NCBI GenBank assembly: GCA_020796225.1
Contig: CM036759.1
Coordinates: 67,246,590 to 67,310,589, forward strand
DNA from: Arion vulgaris
Lineage: Eukaryota; Mollusca; Gastropoda; Stylommatophora; Arionidae
DNA: 64,000 nucleotides
Reading direction: 5' to 3'
Position numbers and translations under genes: made by a program. This document shows positions 55,760 to 64,000 of this stretch, in pieces (position 1 is the first letter of the stretch; the number at the start of each line of letters is the position of its first letter). The notes beneath the pieces are model-generated. The model did no database searches and was not told where the DNA came from. It worked only from the letters and a program-made list of their open reading frames with translations.

Positions 55760-56180
55760 TATGTGTCATAAACAGGGCGGTGCGCTTAAGGTCTTCACCT
55801 GTCCTCCATGTTCTGAAGGGTTGTTTCTATTGGTCAGATTTCTATTCTCACACTACTCAGGCTGTGGCACTCAGACTGTGGCACTCAAGCTGTGGCACTC
55901 AGGCTGTGGCACTCAGGCTGTGGCACTCTTCCAAGATGTGCTTTAGGGACTGCTTACTACTCAAGCTGTGGCACTCTTCCAAGATGTGCTTTGGGGACTG
56001 CTTACTACTCAAGCTGTGGCACTCTTCCAAGATGTGCTTTGGGGACTGCTTTGGTGCTCCACATGTGCATGTAGCCGAGTTCCTGAGACCGATTCTATGG
56101 AGGTGTGCTCCGACACCCCTGTGTCCCTTTCTAAGTCTGAAGACTGGTCTACGCTTTTCTGTTTAATGTATTTATCTTGT
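55760..56180 (-). mobile_element. Jockey-like LINE C-terminus with tandem knuckle segment
   Basis: The minus strand has ATCTCGAPKQSPKHILEECH, that is CxC...HxxxxC as in QTAEHILxxCP motifs, followed by repeats of SLSSKQSPKHILEECH (48 bp each, three units). A 14-bp repeat comes next, and then IEI (stop) PIETTLQNMEDR, the usual C-terminal W/P...TxLxxxL region. Confidence 0.75.
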
Positions 56181-56261
56181 CATAATGTTACATCTAGGTT
56201 GTTTTTTCCATTTGTTTTTCTCCACGTCATTTTTTTCTGGACTGTTTCAGGCGCATCTTTA

Positions 56262-56440
56262 CAGCAAAGAGATTAGAAGAAGACATAGACGTACCTGGAG
56301 AAGAGAAACGGAGACTGATATTAAAGGGATAGGTCAAACATGGAAAGAGTTGGAAAGGATGGCAAGAGAGAGAAAGAGCTGGAAGAAGTTTGTTGAAGAC
56401 CTGTGCTCCGTTGGGAGTTGAAAGGTGAAGAAGAAGAATA
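56262..56440 (+). mobile_element. RTE-type LINE extreme C-terminus
   Basis: RRHRRTWRRETETDIKGIGQ then TWKELERMARERKSWKKFVE and DLCSVGS, stop, and a GAA-rich tail. It is the cleanest in-frame LINE ending in the window, only about 50 codons long. Confidence 0.92.
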
Positions 56441-56448
56441 GTACAACA

Positions 56449-56728
56449 ACATAACATTAGAGTTAACATTAGAGTTAACATTAGAGTTAACATTAGAGTC
56501 AACATTAGAGTTAACATTAGAGTCAACATTAGAGTTAACATTAGAGTTAACATTAGAGTTAACATTAGAGTTAACATTAGAGTCAACATTAGAGTCAACA
56601 TTAGAGTCAACATTAGAGTCAACATTAGAGTCAACATTAGAGTTAACATTAGAGTCAACATTAGAGTTAACATTAGAGTTAACATTAGAGTTAACATTAG
56701 AGTTAACATTAGAGTTAACATTAGAGTC
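56449..56728. repeat. 12-bp tandem repeat, about 23 copies
   Basis: AACATTAGAGTT/AACATTAGAGTC. It follows the LINE tail directly. Open on the minus strand as MLTL repeats. Confidence 0.97.
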
Positions 56729-56771
56729 ATATAATCTAATTCTGGTTCTAGATTTAATTTCTCTTCTCTCG

Positions 56772-57662
56772 TTAACCCTTTGACTCCGTATTTTTGTTAA
56801 CTTCTGGACGAAATTATATTGCTATATAAACTAAAGCGTCACTCGACTTAGCCGAATAACAAATTGTGTGTAAAGAATAGAACCACTGCTACCTGCCACA
56901 CATATCGTAAGAGACGACTGATGAGGTTGGAAGTGGTGCTAGCTACCCCATCACGTTAAAAAAGACTAGATAGCTACAGAAACCATAACCAAGAAAATTC
57001 ATAGCTCGCCACCCGAGAACAAAGAGGGACTCATGAAGCGACCCGATGGGAGTTGAAGACGGAATGCAAGAAAAGGAGAAATTGGAGAGTTCTGGAAAGG
57101 TGGCTTTATATCCGGGCTTGGAAGGCCTTGGTTGCGGATCTGTGCTTCCCTATGGGCGAAGTGTGAAGAAACTAAAACGTAGGAGATGGACATGGTTGGG
57201 ACATACATTAGGAATGCGAATGACTCAACACCTTCACGTGACTTTGAAATGGAATCCGGAAGGCAAAGAGGGCAGGGGAGCAGAGACATGGAGACGAACT
57301 GTAGACAAAGAAAGAGGATAGGCGGGAAAGACCTGGTATGAAATAAGCTGGATTGCTTAAAGCAGGACTGGAGGAAATTTGCTGATGTCTTATGCTTCAA
57401 AACCTTTGGAGACGAAGTATTTTTGAGGAACTGAAGGGTGCTTGGCTAATCTTGGAAGATCATTATGAAAACAGACAGAGACCGGAAACTGCAACAAACA
57501 ACTGTTGGTGCAATATGTTTCACGAGGAACGGAGAGAATAAGTCTTATACTTCAGAAAGTTGGAAGAAGAAGAATACACGATATTAGCCAGTATACTGGT
57601 TTTGCGTCATATCAGAAAATACTACGAACCGATATATCTGCTTAGAGGAGCGAATGCGTTAA
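56772..57662. mobile_element. piggyBac-like element ends enclosing rep-A and LINE fragments
   Basis: The left end is TTAACCCTTTGACTCCGTAT and the right end read inward is TTAACGCATTCGCTCC, with ACGAACCGATATATCTGC nearby, as in the element at 43338-44205. Between them lie a rep-A piece (56872-56962, plus) and a LINE (57030-57580), so it is a host for secondary insertions. Confidence 0.65.
57030..57580 (+). mobile_element. RTE-type LINE C-terminus
   Basis: KKLKRRRWTWLGHTLGMRMT, then TLKWNPEGKEGRGAETWRRT and VDKERG, matching RKWRWIGHTLRxP...LxWNPQGKRKRGRPxxTWRR. The terminal part continues after stops (RTGGNLLMSYASKPLE) and ends in a GAAGAAGAAG tail near 57576. Confidence 0.92.
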
Positions 57663-57955
57663 ACTTATACCAGGACTCAGTACACAACCCTGATTGACAG
57701 TTTGTGTCACACATACTTTACATTCACAAATACGTTTTCACACGGGTACACTAAACACTTAACTATAGTACATGCAGGTGTACACGCATAGACAACTTAA
57801 ATACATGCACGTGCGCTGAATGTTTATATGCTCAGCCGCACGAGCTCGTCTGAAAACAAAGGCTCGTGGCCCTGTTATAAACACATTTCAGGTGGGATGT
57901 ACGTGATGTATGCTTGAAAACACGTTTTTTTTATATTTACAACGAATTGAAGCTT

Positions 57956-58850
57956 TCAATGAAAATTAATCTTTGTCAGAAACTCACACATGCCCACACA
58001 ACTGAAAAAATAAACATTATATTTATATATGTATGTACGAGTTGTATGTATGTATGTATGTATGTATGTATGTACGAGATGTATGGCTTGTTTCGACTTT
58101 ACAAACAGGTAATTGGTTAGTGTTTTATTTTGATAATTTATGAGTTTATGCTTGTCTCTCTTGTCTTTCAGTTCATAACTAAGTCTCTCGTGACTTTTGC
58201 TATCCTCTCTCCTGTCTTTCAACTCATCACTAAGTCTCTCGTGATTGTTGCTATCCTCTCTCCCGTCTTTCAGCTCATCACTAAGTCTCTCGTGACTGTT
58301 ACTTTCCTCTCTCCTGTCTCTCAGCTCATCACTAAGTCTCTCGTGACTGTTGCTATCCGTATTGTCTCTCTTGTCTTTCAGCTCATCACTTAAGTCTCTC
58401 GTGACTGTTGCTACCCGTGTCGTCTCTCTTGTCTTTCAGCTCATCACTAAGTTTCTCGTGACTGTTGCAATCCTCTCTCCTGTCTCTCAACTCATCACTG
58501 TCTCTCGAGACTGTTGCTTTCCTCTCTCTTGTCTTTCAGCTCATCATTTCCAGCTCTCGTGACTGTTGCTATCCGTGTTGTCTTTCAATTTATCACTAAG
58601 TCTCTCGTGACTGTTGCTATCCGCGTTGTCTCTCAATTTATCACTAAGTCTCTCGTGACTGTTGCTATCCGTGTTGTCTCTCAGCTCATCACTAAGTCTC
58701 TCGTGTCTGTTGCTATCCGTGTTGTCCCTCAACTTATCACTAAGTTTCTCTTGCCTCTCAGCTCATTCAGAAGTCTCTCGTGACTGTTGCTATCCGTGTT
58801 GCCTCTCAGCTCATCCAGAAGTATCTCGTGACTGTTGCTATCCATTTGAG
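57956..58850 (-). mobile_element. LINE C-terminus with 51-bp in-frame array and ATGT tail
   Basis: The minus strand ends SHERLSYELKDKRDKHKLIN, comparable with FEKRLMYELNNKREKRKL at 25390, followed by (HTYI)n from an ATGT microsatellite at 58042-58073. Upstream, 58160-58850 is a tandem array of about 14 units of about 51 bp encoding RDNTDSNSHERLSDELR-type 17-residue repeats, partly in frame. Confidence 0.8.
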
Positions 58851-59290
58851 AACTGGGTTTGAAGATTGGTGTGGCAAGAAAAGAACGGTACAACAGGTAT
58901 ACCAGTCGGCTCATCAATCAAAATAGAACTGGTACGGTCAGTCGCTGGACGCTGTTGGAGATATTGCGAAGGAGATCGGAGCACTTATGGACGTGTCCGG
59001 AGTGCAATGAGGATATTCCAAACTGAAACGGAAACTGCTATCCGTGTTGTGTCTGTGCCAAAAGTAAGGATAAAGTATGTTCTTAATTTATTCCCATCTG
59101 GGCAGATGATATGGGAAATGAGCTGTTCCTATTTTGTATGTCCATTGCGAATGTCCATTCGTTTGGGAGCATTCATGGTTTGACGGGAATGCCAGAAGAT
59201 GGAATAGAATACACACATGACCTTCAACTGTCTTAGAGTCCATCCCTCCGGATTTGTGGTCAAGGTTTACTCCTCTAACCTTCTGCATAA
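58851..59290. other. Stretch without an identified gene
   Basis: A 105-codon plus frame (58866-59183) has no recognisable family. The segment 59191-59275 is a repeat shared with 24893-24980. Confidence 0.5.
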
Positions 59291-59505
59291 CTCTGCTGAC
59301 CCATAAGGATGTGAAGATGACCCTGCTGACCCTTAAGGCTGTGGAGATGACCCTGCTGAACCCTAAGGCTGTGGAGATGACCCTGCTGACCCATTTAAAG
59401 GGTGTGGAGATGACCCTGCTGACCCATAAGGCTGTGGAGATGACCCTGCTGACCATTAAGGCTGTGGAGATGACCCTGCTGACCCTTAAGGCTGTGGAGA
59501 TCCCG
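59291..59505. repeat. 30-bp tandem repeat, about 7 copies
   Basis: GGCTGTGGAGATGACCCTGC plus TGACCCTTAA, with CATAA and ATTTAAAGG variants. The multiple-of-3 period leaves both strands partly open. Confidence 0.95.
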
Positions 59506-59617
59506 GTTTACCCCTAGTCTTGGAGCTCTACCCGTCTCCCTCCTCAAGACGTGAGTTTAACAGCTGTAGATGGGACCTGCTACCATAAGGCGGAGCAGAT
59601 CTGACTGACTATATAGG

Positions 59618-59620
<3 letters not shown>

Positions 59621-59651
<31 letters not shown>

Positions 59652-59652
59652 A
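59621..59652. repeat. (AT)n microsatellite
   Basis: About 16 AT units, flanked by similar TATATA runs. Confidence 0.95.
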
Positions 59653-59711
59653 TATATATAATAACCCCTACCACAAAACTCTGAGATTTTCTATCAGGTA
59701 TTACCTGTCAC

Positions 59712-60200
59712 TAGTGTTTAGTCTTGAGTGTATCAAGTACATGTCATGCACGTGTCTAGCACAGTGTATAAGTACATGTCACTTCACATGTCTAACAGTG
59801 TATGAAGTACATGTCAATCATGCTAGACTTAGTGTATATAATTATCATCATATGTCTACCTATATATAAGTACATATACTTCATTTCTAGCACAGTGCAT
59901 AAAGTACATTCCTATCACTTTCTAGCACTAGTGTATAAAGTACATGTCACTTCACTTGTCTAGCACTTAGTGTTTAAGTACATGTCACTTCACGTGTCTA
60001 GCACTTAGTGTATAAAGTACATGTCACATCACGTGTCTAGCACTTAGTGTATGAAGTACATGTCACTTCACTTGTCTAGCACTTAGTGTATAAAGTACAT
60101 GTCACTTCACGTGTCTAGCACTTAGTGTATAAAGTACATGTCACATCACGTGTCTAGCACTTAGTGTATGAAGTATATGTCACTTCTCGTGTCTAAGCCC
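59712..60200. repeat. 39-bp tandem repeat, about 12 copies, diverged on the left
   Basis: TGTCACTTCACGTGTCTAGC then ACTTAGTGTATAAAGTACA. Units before about 59940 have many indels, and later ones are nearly identical. Confidence 0.95.
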
Positions 60201-60430
60201 TAATGTGCAGGAGGTAGGAAGGTCAATTCCATTGCTCACGTGTGGAACGTCGAGTGTGAGATTGAGTCCACAACCATCTTGTGTCCGTGTCGACATTAAA
60301 CTTTATACACTAGATAACTTATTAAGCCAACCAGAAAACAAGGAATAACTTTTGAAACATCTCCGTAGAAGGGCTGTCTGTGACTGAAATGTCAAGCCTT
60401 CGTCTTCTGTTCCTATCCGGACTGCAATTT

Positions 60431-60628
60431 CCCGCCTGCCCAGCGTGTTCGTTGCGCGTTGAACGACGGGTGACAAGCTCCCTATGTGTGTGGGTTCACT
60501 TCCGCCTGCTGGCAGTAAAGCCGCAGGTTCTCCAGATTTGCGGTGTTCGTGGCACCGAAGGGTTACAATGTCCACGACACCCAACCAAAGAGTTGAAAGC
60601 TCAAGTGCTTCTGGATCAAAGAAAAAAA
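60431..60628 (+). mobile_element. SINE-4 copy with 16-bp TSD
   Basis: The body matches 54525-54712 (GCGCGTTGAACGACGGGTGA, GCAGGTTCTCCAGATTTGCG, AAAGCTCAAGTGCTTCTGGA) and ends in an A run. ATCCGGACTGCAATTT (60415-60430) and ATCCGGACTGCAACTTT (60629-60645) flank it. Confidence 0.9.
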
Positions 60629-60645
60629 ATCCGGACTGCAACTTT

Positions 60646-60805
60646 TCTGTTTGCTAGCGCATTTTTTACAAAGACCTTCTAGGATTGCTGCTGGAGCTAC
60701 AGATTTCGTGTTTTATGCAATACTCTCGGCAGCTGGCGCACCATTTCTACGGAGAGGGACTGATTCATATGGGGTAAAACCCGGTGCAGTATAGTCAATC
60801 CTTTG
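60646..60805 (+). mobile_element. SINE-1 body fragment
   Basis: CTAGGATTGCTGCTGGAGCT, TGCAATACTCTCGGCAGCTG and TGGGGTAAAACCCGGTGCAG match 2690-2815. Its tRNA head is missing, with SINE-4 inserted just upstream. Confidence 0.8.
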
Positions 60806-60835
60806 GGGTAAAAAAAACTGCCCATTTGATTTGGT

Positions 60836-60897
60836 TTGGATTCGAACCCCAACCTTCAGAACGACAGACAACCGTCTTAACCACTTCTCTATATAAA

Positions 60898-60934
<37 letters not shown>
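60836..60934 (-). mobile_element. tRNA-like SINE head followed by (CT)n
   Basis: The minus strand has AGAAGTGGTTAAGACGGTTG (A-box-like) and GGGGTTCGAATCC (B-box), the class II tRNA layout of SINE-1. Beyond it, a (CT)17 microsatellite covers 60901-60934. No body was found, so it is a truncated head or tRNA pseudogene. Confidence 0.65.
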
Positions 60935-60938
<4 letters not shown>

Positions 60939-60962
60939 ATACAAATATACACACACACATTG

Positions 60963-61385
60963 ATTGTTTGATTTATAGGAACATCATCATTGCACTTCGG
61001 TGAGTAACCATGTGTTATCCGATCTCTTCCTTACACAACAAGATCTCAGCGGCAGTGCACGAACTGCGTACCGGAGAGAGTCCTATGTTATTTTGAAGAT
61101 GGTGAATATATTTTTGTTGGAATTTTATTTTTTTATTTTTCTAATTAATTTTGCCCGGCAGCGGTTTTCCAGCCTGATCTTCTCGATTTTGAACTGTCAA
61201 GTGTTCTTTTACGTGCTCAAATTGAAAATAAGAACTACGTTTTATCGTCCGTCTCCGATAGGACTTGGAACTCGATCTCACCTACACTGAGATCAGGGAT
61301 CTCTGGAAAAATATCCAGATGGCTCCACGAGGGAGCGAACCTGGTACACCTTTGGCACGAGAGAAGAACTCTACGCCACAGACCC
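60963..61385 (-). mobile_element. rep-B copy, most complete
   Basis: Contains GTGAGTAACCATGTGTTATC, GGCAGTGCACGAACTGCGTA, TACGTTTTATCGTCCGTCTC and GGCTCCACGAGGGAGCGAAC. Begins with TTGATTGTTTGATT, the inverted AATC tail. Confidence 0.8.
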
Positions 61386-61796
61386 CTTTAAATACATACA
61401 CAAACACACACACACACATACATACAAAACACAAACACACATCCGCACATTTTGTCAACATGCGCACAAACTTAAGTCTATGAATTGACACTTGACAAAA
61501 AAAAACTATATTGGTGGCTACCTGGCTATGTCAACACAAATGACACGAAGAATGTCAAGTGTCTTAAATGTCAAATTGTCCAAGTGCCTTGTTAGTTAGA
61601 GAACAAGTCTCCTCTCTTCAAACAAGATCCTTTCACTGCATAAGTTTTATGGCGGGAAACCTAGATTGTATGCGACAAATGCTGATATATTAGCTCACGT
61701 TTCCGGGACTGACATCCGTTTCATAGAACATATTTATCTTATCTCACAAGTCCAAACAGTAATACAAATCTAGTATGTGAAATCAAAGGGGATTAT
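61386..61796. other. CA-rich microsatellite and unassigned stretch
   Basis: Irregular CA repeats at 61388-61440. CTCACAAGTCCAAACAGTAA at 61742 is shared with 63572, a short dispersed repeat. No gene seen. Confidence 0.55.
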
Positions 61797-62045
61797 CTTC
61801 TTCTTCTTTGAACAGTTCAAATCGACCAATTGTTAACTACACTTTGTGATATGTATCTGATCCGAGCCTAAGAGCGATTGTACGCTGTGCTAGTTATGCG
61901 CCAAGAAGGACGTCACATGCGATTTCTACGACGCTTTTTATTTACTAGGGTCGCCCGAGTGGTTACCGGGGCCCAAATTTGGGGTGTAAAGAATAGAACA
62001 ACTGTTACCTGCCAAGCATGTCGTAAGAGGCGGCTAAGGAGGTTT
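61797..62045. mobile_element. rep-A fragments in opposite orientations
   Basis: 61797-61955 reads minus (CTTCTTCTTTGAAC, CTTTGTGATATGTATCTGAT, TTTATTTACTAGGGTCG). 61975-62045 reads plus (GTAAAGAATAGAACAACTGT, ATGTCGTAAGAGGCGGCTAA). They meet head to head with the middle deleted. Confidence 0.7.
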
Positions 62046-62079
62046 GGATGAAATCGGATGCATGTGTCCGCTAGGGAAT

Positions 62080-62473
62080 GCTAACCCGAAACAAATGCTT
62101 GCAGAAAACGAATGCACCAGGCCATAAGGCGCATAACATGGTGCAACGACCCCTCACAATGAGGAATGGTATAACGGATTCTACGGCCGCCAATCTGCCT
62201 CAGAGATTTAGCCACGCAGTAAGAATGTCAGACCTACCATCACGAGGGTGGCCAAACTTACTGCTGGAAGAGGTCGGCACAAACAGGAAAGCAGAAATCA
62301 TGGGAATTATATTCTACAGAACTGCCCCCAGTATGCAGACTTGAGAAGAAAGAGGTGACCCACTTACACTAGCGTCCAAGACAAACTGTATGGCGTGGCT
62401 GATAATCTGAAGCAGACGGCTGCCTTTATTAAATAATCCGAAATACCAATCTAGTGAGAACGCAGAAGAAGAA
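62080..62473 (+). mobile_element. Jockey-like LINE C-terminus
   Basis: The closing region reads PTYTSVQDKLYGVADNLKQT and AAFIK, the usual W/P...KLxGxxxxLxxTAxFI end, and a GAAGAAGAAG tail follows. Upstream residues (LTRNKCLQKTNAPGHKAHN) are weaker. Frameshifts are present. Confidence 0.7.
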
Positions 62474-62588
62474 GATTTACTAGGGTAGCTTCCTAGGCCC
62501 CTACCTCAGTCGCCTCTTACGACATGCCTTGTAGGTGGCAGTGTTACTATTCTTTGCTCCCATTGAGAGCCTTACAACACACTGACGT
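62474..62588 (-). mobile_element. rep-A fragment
   Basis: TTTACTAGGGTAGCTTCCTA, CTCTTACGACATGCCTTGTA and TTACTATTCTTTGCTCCCAT match rep-A copies 1 to 3. It starts at the LINE tail. Confidence 0.85.
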
Positions 62589-62599
62589 TCTTCTTCTCT

Positions 62600-62747
62600 T
62601 CCACCAAGGGTTCTCTGTAGCGTAGAGGTTAGGCGATTGCCTCTCATGCCTAAGGTACTCGACTGAGCTTCGTCGTGGAGCAATCGTGATATTTTTCTGA
62701 GTGTATCTGAGATCAAGTTACTAGTCCTATCGAAGATGAACGATAAA
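62600..62747 (+). mobile_element. SINE-2 copy with single tail unit
   Basis: TAGCGTAGAGGTTAGGCGAT matches the head at 43029. The tail AGTTACTAGTCCTATCGAAG followed by ATGAACGAT is present once, whereas at 43120-43312 it is repeated four times. Confidence 0.75.
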
Positions 62748-62995
62748 ACCGCACGTGTGGTGCCTGGGGAGCAAAGAATAGTACCACTGTCACCTACAGA
62801 GCATGTCGGAAGAGGCGATTGATGTGGTGGTTTAGGGTAGCTATCTTAGTAAATAAAAAGCGTCGCATAAATCTGATGTGCTGGTCTACTTGTAGGCGCA
62901 TAACTGGCACAATGTACAATCGTTCTTAGCCTCAGATCACATACAAATCATAAAGATGGTTAACAAGTGCTTGATGTGCAGAGTTGGAATACAAC
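62748..62995 (+). mobile_element. rep-A copy, plus orientation
   Basis: Begins CGCACGTGTGGTGCCTGGGG, with GAGCAAAGAATAGTACCACT, TAGGCGCATAACTGGCACAA and a short GAA end into which the next MITE inserted. Confidence 0.88.
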
Positions 62996-63004
62996 GAAGA
63001 AATA

Positions 63005-63262
63005 CAGGGTGTTCAACTTAAAAGCAGCCCCAGTGATAAATAGAAATGTGCCAGGTACGCATTGCATCTCGTCTATTTACTATTTAAACCGGTTCTGACT
63101 AGCTCGTCCTACGTCACATTTGTTCATCGCCCCTTCCCGCACTACAATTACACACCATCACACAACCTTGACCTATACTACGTCATAACTGAACCTTCTC
63201 ATTTCCATACATATATGCCAGATTAGCTCCATTCACAGGCTGCTTTTAAGTTGAACACCCTG
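63005..63262. mobile_element. Tc1/mariner-type MITE, 258 bp, TA TSD
   Basis: Terminal inverted repeats of about 24 bp are perfect: CAGGGTGTTCAACTTAAAAG at the left and CTTTTAAGTTGAACACCCTG at the right. TA flanks both ends (63003-63004 and 63263-63264). The interior is non-coding. It sits in the GAA tail of rep-A. Confidence 0.93.
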
Positions 63263-63267
63263 TAGAA

Positions 63268-63570
63268 GAAGGACAACAAAACGTAGGTTCCGTGTTCAAA
63301 TTGGACACGTAAAAGAACCCTTGGCAGTTCAAAATCGTTAAAAGCAGGCTGGAAAGCCGCTGCCCAGGGAAAATTAAAAACATTAGAAACACTAAAAATA
63401 AAATTCTTACAAAATATGTTCACCATCTTCTAAATTACACCAGGGACACTCGCCGGTGCTACGAAGTTCGTGCACTACCGCTGATATCTTCTTGTGTAAA
63501 AAGAGATCGGAGCACACATGGTTACTCACTGAAGTGTAATGATGATGGTTTAATCAATCAATCAATCTCA
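63268..63570 (+). mobile_element. rep-B copy with AATC tail
   Basis: AACGTAGGTTCCGTGTTCAA, GGTGCTACGAAGTTCGTGCA, GGTTACTCACTGAAGTGTAA, then (AATC)3-4. Confidence 0.85.
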
Positions 63571-63616
63571 CAAGTCCAAACAATAATAGCAATCTAGCAA
63601 AGGTGTTCTTCTTCTT

Positions 63617-63680
63617 CTTCTTCTTTCCACTATTTACTTCTTGATAGAAGTGTTGGGGGAAATGTAGTGATCATTTATGT
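63617..63680 (-). mobile_element. LINE 3' end scrap, same as 883-1020
   Basis: CTTCTTGATAGAAGTGTTGG and GTAGTGATCATTTATGTACT match the duplicated 3' end at 883-1020. A (TTC)n run precedes it. Confidence 0.75.
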
Positions 63681-63684
63681 ACTA

Positions 63685-63770
63685 AGAACATGAGGTTTAG
63701 AACATGAGGTTTAGAACATGAGGTTTAGAATATGAGGTTTAGAACATGAGGTTTAGAACATGAGGTTAAG
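63685..63770. repeat. 15-bp tandem repeat, about 6 copies
   Basis: AGAACATGAGGTTTA repeated with single changes. Confidence 0.95.
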
Positions 63771-64000
63771 AACAATTGGTGACAACGGGTAAACTTCAGG
63801 GAAGAAGATATCGTGAAAGACAGAGGAAGAAGATGTTGGATGATTTGACATCGCCGTTTAACAAAAGATCGAACTTACAACTGATTAGCTGTACTAAGGA
63901 GAGAGAGAGAGAGAGAGAGTTGTAGAGGGACATGATTGTCTACGTCGACAAGCATCGCACTTGATTGATTGAAATATAGACTTAATTGAATAATGATACA
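63771..64000 (+). mobile_element. RTE-type LINE C-terminus with internal (GA)n
   Basis: LVTTGKLQGRRYRERQRKKM then LDDLTSPFNKR, and after a (GA)12 run at 63898-63921, RDMIVYVDKHRT, stop, followed by TTGATTGATTG. This matches GKxxGRRxRGRQRxKxLDxL...TRDRxxWRxM. The GA run replaces the DRE codons. It continues to the window edge. Confidence 0.85.

Noticed and set aside
58866..59183. 105-codon plus frame
   Set aside because: No recognisable motif, and it overlaps a dispersed repeat at its end.

Overview
This is repeat-saturated eukaryotic DNA from an invertebrate animal. It carries spliceosomal-type signals, many 5'-truncated non-LTR retrotransposons (LINEs), tRNA-derived SINEs, MITEs and very long satellite arrays, and no bacterial gene organisation. 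The LINE C-termini and SINEs resemble elements common in molluscs and other lophotrochozoans. That placement is inference and the species cannot be read from the window. Roughly half of the 64 kb is tandem repeat, and most of the rest is recognisable mobile-element debris. The only candidate host-gene piece is a short terminal exon at 601-802 (+). The very long open frames (up to about 2,300 codons) come from satellites whose repeat unit contains no stop codon and are not genes.

Layout. 1-2.9 kb: 74-bp array, terminal exon, LINE fragments, an AATC-tailed repeat and a SINE with a clear target-site duplication. 3.2-13.2 kb: one insertion flanked by a perfect 9-bp duplication, holding a 23-bp array between inverted arms and a 50-bp array of about 175 copies at its right end. 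13.2-20.3 kb: 35-, 21- and 34-bp arrays and half of a foldback element. 20.35-23.56 kb: 36-bp satellite with higher-order structure. 24-31 kb: an inverted LINE pair, ATC and AAGAT microsatellites, a hAT-type MITE inside a LINE, and a 65-bp array. 31-41.8 kb: 38-bp array, a nested SINE, then about 7 kb of 22-bp satellite and a 24-bp array. 41.9-48 kb: LINE, piggyBac-like element, and a foldback element with a different tandem array in each arm. 48-64 kb: dense LINE 3' ends, SINEs and MITEs, several with internal tandem expansions.

The main theme is satellite birth from mobile elements. In at least seven places a short segment of a mobile element is present once in one copy and as a tandem array at the same point in another, or an array lies inside a recognisable LINE frame. 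The clearest cases are the 10-kb insertion compared with its 263-bp relative at 52.9 kb, the LINE 3' segment present in 1, 4 and about 34 copies at 53.5, 27.0 and 51.0 kb, and the two independent arrays in the foldback arms at 45-48 kb.

Family names used here (rep-A, rep-B, SINE-1 to SINE-4) are local labels. All relationships were found by eye within this window; no database search was possible.
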